Translations under genes and position numbers: made by a program | Source: an uncultured Collinsella sp. | Lineage (GTDB): Bacteria > Actinomycetota > Coriobacteriia > Coriobacteriales > Coriobacteriaceae | DNA: 64,000 bases | Reading direction: 5' to 3' | Assembly (NCBI GenBank): GCA_900541795.1 | Contig: UQLC01000002.1 | Coordinates: forward strand, 90,109 to 154,108 | Notes under the pieces: model-generated | Databases searched by the model: none | What the model was told of the DNA's origin: nothing | What the model saw: only the letters and a program-made list of their open reading frames with translations | Part shown: piece by piece, positions 60,194-64,000 of the stretch | How positions within the stretch are numbered: the stretch's first letter is position 1 | Layout: each line of letters begins with the position of its first letter

Positions 60194-61261
60194 TTATTGT
60201 ACAGCCATTTCTTTAAGCTTCTCAGCCATCAACAAACACACGTCTTCCGATTGCGGGTACACGCCAAAATGATCGAAGAAACCATGGTCACATCCGGCAT
60301 ATTCGATGACCTCGACATCGATTCCTGAAGACCGTAATTTTGTAGCCCATTTTTCATCGGGGATACGAAGCGGATCGTATTCGGATGTCACGATAGTCAC
60401 CGGGGGGAAATCAGTGCAGTCCTCAAGCATTAGCGCAGAAATCAACGGGTCATGAGGAGACATTTTTCCGTGTGCACAAAGTTCGACCATCGGGCCGTCC
60501 GAATCGCGAAGATGGTCGATGCGAAAACGCGCAACGTCCTCTTGATCGGCTATCGCAGGAAAATCCTCATATCCCTCGCCCTGTTCGCCCGCAAGGTCGA
60601 CTTCAGGATAGATTTCGAAGGCATGGGCTACAGCTCCAGCACCCCTGAGCTGAACACACGCATTAGTAAGGCTTCCTCCCGCAGAGTCGCCGGCGACCAT
60701 TATTTTATGAGGATCGATTCCGAGATCCCCGGCATGCTCGCGCACATAATCAAGAGCAAGAACGCAATCCTCGATCTGCCCGGGAAATGCCGTCTCCGGC
60801 GCCAAGCGGTATTCCGGATAAACCACCACTGCACCAGACTTTTCGGCGATGAACTCGAGCTGATGTTCAAATTGCAGAACATTCCCCGCCATAAACGCGC
60901 CGCCATGCAGGTAAACTAGCGCTGGACTTGCCTCCTTATGATTTGGTGGCGTCCAGACGAATAAATCTATATAGCGATCGGCTGCCTCCATGAGGACCTC
61001 ATCGCGCTGAACCTCACCATCGAGTAGGCGGTATGTCGGCTTATCCGGGCGATGACGCATTCCAATAAGGCTCGTCCAGCTCGGAGACATGCTAACATTC
61101 CGCATCTTCTTGCGGGATACCTCGAGAATTCGCGGGTCAAGCACATGCTCTCTTTCATCATCAGGAACCGGACGAATTTGAACCTCGAGTCCCCTCTTCT
61201 CGGTTATAAACGAGCGACCGGAGATGGCGCCAATCAACGCCTCGTCGTATTGTCTGCCCAT
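60194..61261 (-). CDS. HSL-family alpha/beta hydrolase (esterase)
   Basis: A 355-residue hydrolase. The oxyanion motif HGGAF, the nucleophile elbow GDSAGGS, the Asp in SEYDPLR and the His in GCDHGF form the catalytic set of hormone-sensitive-lipase-type esterases. About 100 residues before the core are lid-like and variable. Composition is more AT-rich than in the genes at 30-58 kb, suggesting a separate origin with the PTS genes that follow. GAGGGG precedes the ATG. It is divergent from the GntR regulator and may be under its control. Confidence 0.88.
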   Translation of the reverse strand: MGRQYDEALIGAISGRSFITEKRGLEVQIRPVPDDEREHVLDPRILEVSRKKMRNVSMSPSWTSLIGMRHRPDKPTYRLLDGEVQRDEVLMEAADRYIDLFVWTPPNHKEASPALVYLHGGAFMAGNVLQFEHQLEFIAEKSGAVVVYPEYRLAPETAFPGQIEDCVLALDYVREHAGDLGIDPHKIMVAGDSAGGSLTNACVQLRGAGAVAHAFEIYPEVDLAGEQGEGYEDFPAIADQEDVARFRIDHLRDSDGPMVELCAHGKMSPHDPLISALMLEDCTDFPPVTIVTSEYDPLRIPDEKWATKLRSSGIDVEVIEYAGCDHGFFDHFGVYPQSEDVCLLMAEKLKEMAVQ

Positions 61262-61397
61262 CTTAAATCCCCTCTCGGCGATAACGCCAAATCGATATTT
61301 CCATAACTTTTGAGATAACGGCTTATGATGTCCTCAGTTGTCGTATATCTATGTACTAAAGAAACTGAAAAAGAAACTGAAGACCAAGGGGTCCACC

Positions 61398-62153
61398 ATG
61401 CCTGCAGCAAAAGACGAGCTCACTCAGCCAGAGCTTCTCTATCAGACCGTTGAAAACGATATCCTCAAGAAAATAGTTTCTGGCGAACTCCCCGGCGGCA
61501 GTCAGATTCCCACCGAAACCGAGCTTTGCAAGCAATACAAAGTAAGCAGGATCACCGTAAGACGCGCCGTACAGAATCTCATTGACCAAAACTTGCTCTA
61601 CCGCCTGCGAGGCAAGGGGACATTCGTAAACCCATCGAAGCTCACCCTGAAACGAGGAACAAGCACCATTTTCAATTTGAGCTCCGACCCCCAATACGGC
61701 GATAAAACAACCAAGTCCATCTTGGAAACAGGCTTGATCAAGGCTGATGCCCACATTGCACGGGAGCTCAAAATTGACAACGGAACCGTAGTGCAACGAG
61801 TTGCGCGCTTGGTTTATATCGAAAATGCCCCCTGCGCCATCGACACCATTTATGCAACGCAGGGCACTCTACCCGGACTACTGGAGCTTCTCACAGACAA
61901 TGCCAGTCTTTTCGACCTGATCGCCAACCATTACAGCATCGCAACCGGTATTGAGAAACTCAAAATCACCGCAGGAATAGCGGGGCTCCAAGAAGCAAAC
62001 CTTCTCGGTTATATCGTTGGAGCCCCCGTGAGCGTTGTCGAGCACGTCACATATGCCTGCAATGAAATGCCGCTCCACTATTCGAAAACCGTTTGGCGAG
62101 CAGACGCATCGTCCTTCGAGTTCAGCATCTCAAAAGATGGACGCCTTCTCTAG
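61398..62153 (+). CDS. GntR-family regulator with UTRA domain
   Basis: A 251-residue regulator. The N-terminal winged helix (about 10-75) has GGSQIPTETELCKQY, KVSRITVRRAVQ and RGKGTFV. The C-terminal UTRA domain (about 95-240) binds a small ligand. It belongs to the HutC subfamily, which often controls sugar PTS genes. Here it is convergent with mannose-family PTS genes and divergent from an esterase gene. ATG 61398 follows AAGGGG. Its stop codon overlaps the stop of the IID gene on the other strand. Confidence 0.92.
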   Translation: MPAAKDELTQPELLYQTVENDILKKIVSGELPGGSQIPTETELCKQYKVSRITVRRAVQNLIDQNLLYRLRGKGTFVNPSKLTLKRGTSTIFNLSSDPQYGDKTTKSILETGLIKADAHIARELKIDNGTVVQRVARLVYIENAPCAIDTIYATQGTLPGLLELLTDNASLFDLIANHYSIATGIEKLKITAGIAGLQEANLLGYIVGAPVSVVEHVTYACNEMPLHYSKTVWRADASSFEFSISKDGRLL

Positions 62154-63010
62154 CCCAAAATCCCCAGGACGCCGAGCACAATACCCGCAGCGAGAATGCC
62201 CACAATCTGCCAAATAATTTTGACCTGTTTCTTATTGCAAAGACACATGATCCCGAACGCGCAGAGCGGCAAAAGAGCCGGGAATATCCCATCGAGCGTT
62301 TCCTGCAACTTAAACGCGGTGTCGCCGAAGTTAAGAGCGAGCGGAGTGGTAACTGCAACGGTGGTCGCCACCATTCCACCAACTACCATTAGTCCCACAA
62401 TCGCCAGGCCGGACGTAACTTTGTGCATTACATCAGAATCGTTCAGCTTCGAAATCATGCCACTGCCAAGCGAATAACCATACTGAAGCCCAAACCAGCG
62501 GATCAGGATCGTTGGGACATTATAAAGAAGCAGGAACAGGATTGGGCCGAGCAGACTGCCCGAAAGGCAAAGTCCTGTCACAACGCCCGTCGCAATCATG
62601 CGAAGCGTACTGGCAATCAGTGAATCTCCAATACCGGAAAGCGGAGCCATAAGCGATGCTTTCATGGCGTTAATTGAGGCGGTGTCAAAGTCCTGATTGT
62701 TGGCGTTTTCCTCCTCCATGGAGGCCACAATGCCGGCGACCAGAGGATTAAACGTAACTTGAATATTGTAGAACTCAAGATGACGCTTATATGCCTCGAT
62801 CCGGTCTTCAGGCTTATCGTATAACCGCTTGATTACCGGAATCATGTCGTAGCAGAAACCAACGTTCATTTGTCGGTCAAAGCTCCACATGATGTTGAGT
62901 GGAAAGCTGCGCCAAAATAACGCCTTTAAGTCTTTCTTGGTTATTCTCTTATCGGTCGATTTATTTGACTCCGGCGAGAGCTCAAGAACATCATTAGAAT
63001 TCGTTGTCAT
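62150..63010 (-). CDS. Mannose/fructose/sorbose-family PTS EIID
   Basis: A 286-residue membrane protein of the EIID family, with an N-terminal cytoplasmic part (FWRSFPLNIMWSFDRQ, GFCYDMIPVIKRLY), SLMAPLSGIGDSL and several helices near the C-terminus. With EIIC it forms the sugar channel. AAGGAGG lies seven bases before ATG 63010, which lies within the end of the EIIC gene (17-base overlap). Confidence 0.93.
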   Translation of the reverse strand: MTTNSNDVLELSPESNKSTDKRITKKDLKALFWRSFPLNIMWSFDRQMNVGFCYDMIPVIKRLYDKPEDRIEAYKRHLEFYNIQVTFNPLVAGIVASMEEENANNQDFDTASINAMKASLMAPLSGIGDSLIASTLRMIATGVVTGLCLSGSLLGPILFLLLYNVPTILIRWFGLQYGYSLGSGMISKLNDSDVMHKVTSGLAIVGLMVVGGMVATTVAVTTPLALNFGDTAFKLQETLDGIFPALLPLCAFGIMCLCNKKQVKIIWQIVGILAAGIVLGVLGILG

Positions 63011-63770
63011 CGTCAACCTCCTTAGCGACCGCCGCACTGGCAGGCATAAAAATGTGAGCCATATTGAGAATCCCAATCAGGATCAGCGAAAACGCCACGA
63101 TACCGATCGTCGGAATGTTTAGATAGGCACTCAGCAAGAAGCCTCCAAAGAATAGGAAGCTCAGCTCCTTGGTGGACAGGATTGACATAAGCTGCGCAAA
63201 TCCAAGCGCGGGCAGAATACCCGTTGCGATCGTAAGCCCATTCGTAAGCCAATCAGGAATGGCGTCAATCAGTGCCTGAACAGCATCATTTCCAACGTAA
63301 AAAGCCACGCCGCAAATCAAGCCAAGCGCAATGATGTAGAGAATTCCATTGGTCCACATAGCGGCTGCAATCGTTTTGGGGTCGTCTTTTTCGGCACCAC
63401 GATCAGCCCAGACAGCCATAGGAGGCGTAACAACGCTATACATAAGGCTGTCAAACATGCCGGCAAGCACCGCAGTGGGCATAGCAATAGTCAGAGCGGT
63501 CTCGGGACCCGCACCCATAGTAATCGCAAAGGCTGTTCCCAAAACTGAACCAACAATTACGTTGGGCGGCACGGCAGCACCAACCTGCCAGACCCCCATG
63601 AACGCGAGTTCGAGCTGGAAACCAACAATAACGCCAGTCGGAATATCACCCAAAAAAATACCGACGATCGCTCCGAGGACAATCGGCCGCTCGACCATCG
63701 CAGTACCGAGTAAATAATCCGATTGACCTATCGCAGCGGCAAGACCAACCAGAAAAGCCTGAAGCAGCAT
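62994..63770 (-). CDS. Mannose/fructose/sorbose-family PTS EIIC
   Basis: A 258-residue integral membrane EIIC with about seven helices, starting MLLQAFLVGLAAAIGQSDYL, with the VERPIVLGAIVGIFLGD motif and QLELAFMGV. It translocates a hexose or hexosamine; the exact sugar is not known. AGAGGGAG precedes the ATG. The gene lies between partial EIIB and EIID. Confidence 0.94.
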   Translation of the reverse strand: MLLQAFLVGLAAAIGQSDYLLGTAMVERPIVLGAIVGIFLGDIPTGVIVGFQLELAFMGVWQVGAAVPPNVIVGSVLGTAFAITMGAGPETALTIAMPTAVLAGMFDSLMYSVVTPPMAVWADRGAEKDDPKTIAAAMWTNGILYIIALGLICGVAFYVGNDAVQALIDAIPDWLTNGLTIATGILPALGFAQLMSILSTKELSFLFFGGFLLSAYLNIPTIGIVAFSLILIGILNMAHIFMPASAAVAKEVDDDNEF

Positions 63771-63784
63771 ATTTCTCCCTCTTC

Positions 63785-64000
63785 CTACAAATCAAAACTT
63801 GTTACGATGCGTTTTTTCTCGCTAGCAACCTGCCTTACCTCGAACTCGATTCCATCAGCCATGGCTTTCTTAATTTCATTAATATCGGATTGGGAAAGGC
63901 GCACAGCAGGGCCAAGCTCCTTTACGCTATCCCCCAACGGTCGAGTGAGTATTTGCTCGCTTGAGCACTGTTGAATATCGCGAAACAGCACCGCCGATAT
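63785..64000 (-). CDS. Mannose-family PTS EIIB, C-terminal part
   Basis: The last 71 codons of a protein cut by the right edge. The segment KELGPAVRLSQSDINEIKKAMADG and the end FEVRQVASEKK match the C-terminus of sorbose/mannose EIIB proteins. It is directly before EIIC, as in ordinary IIB-IIC-IID operons. The active-site His lies outside the window. Confidence 0.75.
   Translation of the reverse strand: MSAVLFRDIQQCSSEQILTRPLGDSVKELGPAVRLSQSDINEIKKAMADGIEFEVRQVASEKKRIVTSFDL

Overview
The window looks like a chromosomal segment of a Gram-positive, high-GC, strictly anaerobic gut actinobacterium of the class Coriobacteriia, most likely Collinsella. This rests on recognising gene content and style, not on a database search: group 4 (Ech-type) hydrogenase, NfnAB transhydrogenase, an LPXTG surface protein plus a sortase, ECF transporters, high GC with Shine-Dalgarno-led genes, and many short palindromic intergenic repeats. 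About 50 genes are supported, nearly all intact; two are cut by the window edges (a DUF362 protein at base 1 and a PTS IIB protein at base 64000).

Layout. 1-9.4 kb: an FtsX/MacB-type exporter pair, then a drug/antibiotic-type ABC-2 exporter (ATPase plus two permeases) divergent from a NarL-family two-component system that probably controls it. 9.4-17.5 kb: a 2313-residue LPTTG-anchored surface protein with a von Willebrand A domain and twelve pilin-type isopeptide repeats, bracketed by 154-bp inverted-repeat elements. 17.5-23.2 kb: an Ech hydrogenase operon (order A+B fusion, C, D, E, F). 23.4-26.3 kb: an orphan transposase-like HTH protein and a flavin/Fe-S enoate-reductase-family enzyme. 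26.4-27.9 kb: a periodic array of four 55-bp hairpins, an initiator tRNA and coaX. 28-33.7 kb: a DUF4143 ATPase flanked by palindromes, a folP-folK fusion, a sirtuin and exonuclease III. 33.9-37.1 kb: an ECF transporter module (S, fused A-A', T) with an in-frame inverted-repeat element inside the ATPase gene. 37.3-45.1 kb: glmU, prs, an odd nuclease-like gene between two 200-bp inverted-repeat elements, pth and nfnAB. 45.2-49 kb: a polar amino-acid ABC importer. 49-59 kb: YqeY, PpiC-type foldase, a PTS IIA, purN-purM-purF, a CmpB-type membrane protein, a MoaE-like protein, a class B sortase and purE. 59-64 kb: a ParE/RelE-YefM toxin-antitoxin pair and a lower-GC block with an esterase, a GntR regulator and mannose-family PTS genes.

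How it fits together. The Ech hydrogenase (ferredoxin oxidation, H2 evolution, ion pumping) and NfnAB (ferredoxin/NAD(P)H bifurcation) would together manage reduced ferredoxin in a fermentative anaerobe. Purine genes (purE, purF, purM, purN, prs) are close together but in several units. The sortase could anchor LPXTG proteins such as the giant one here. The most striking non-coding theme is the density of palindromic repeats: at least six distinguishable families, most placed at gene ends, two flanking candidate cargo genes, one inserted in frame in a coding sequence, and one forming a regular array.
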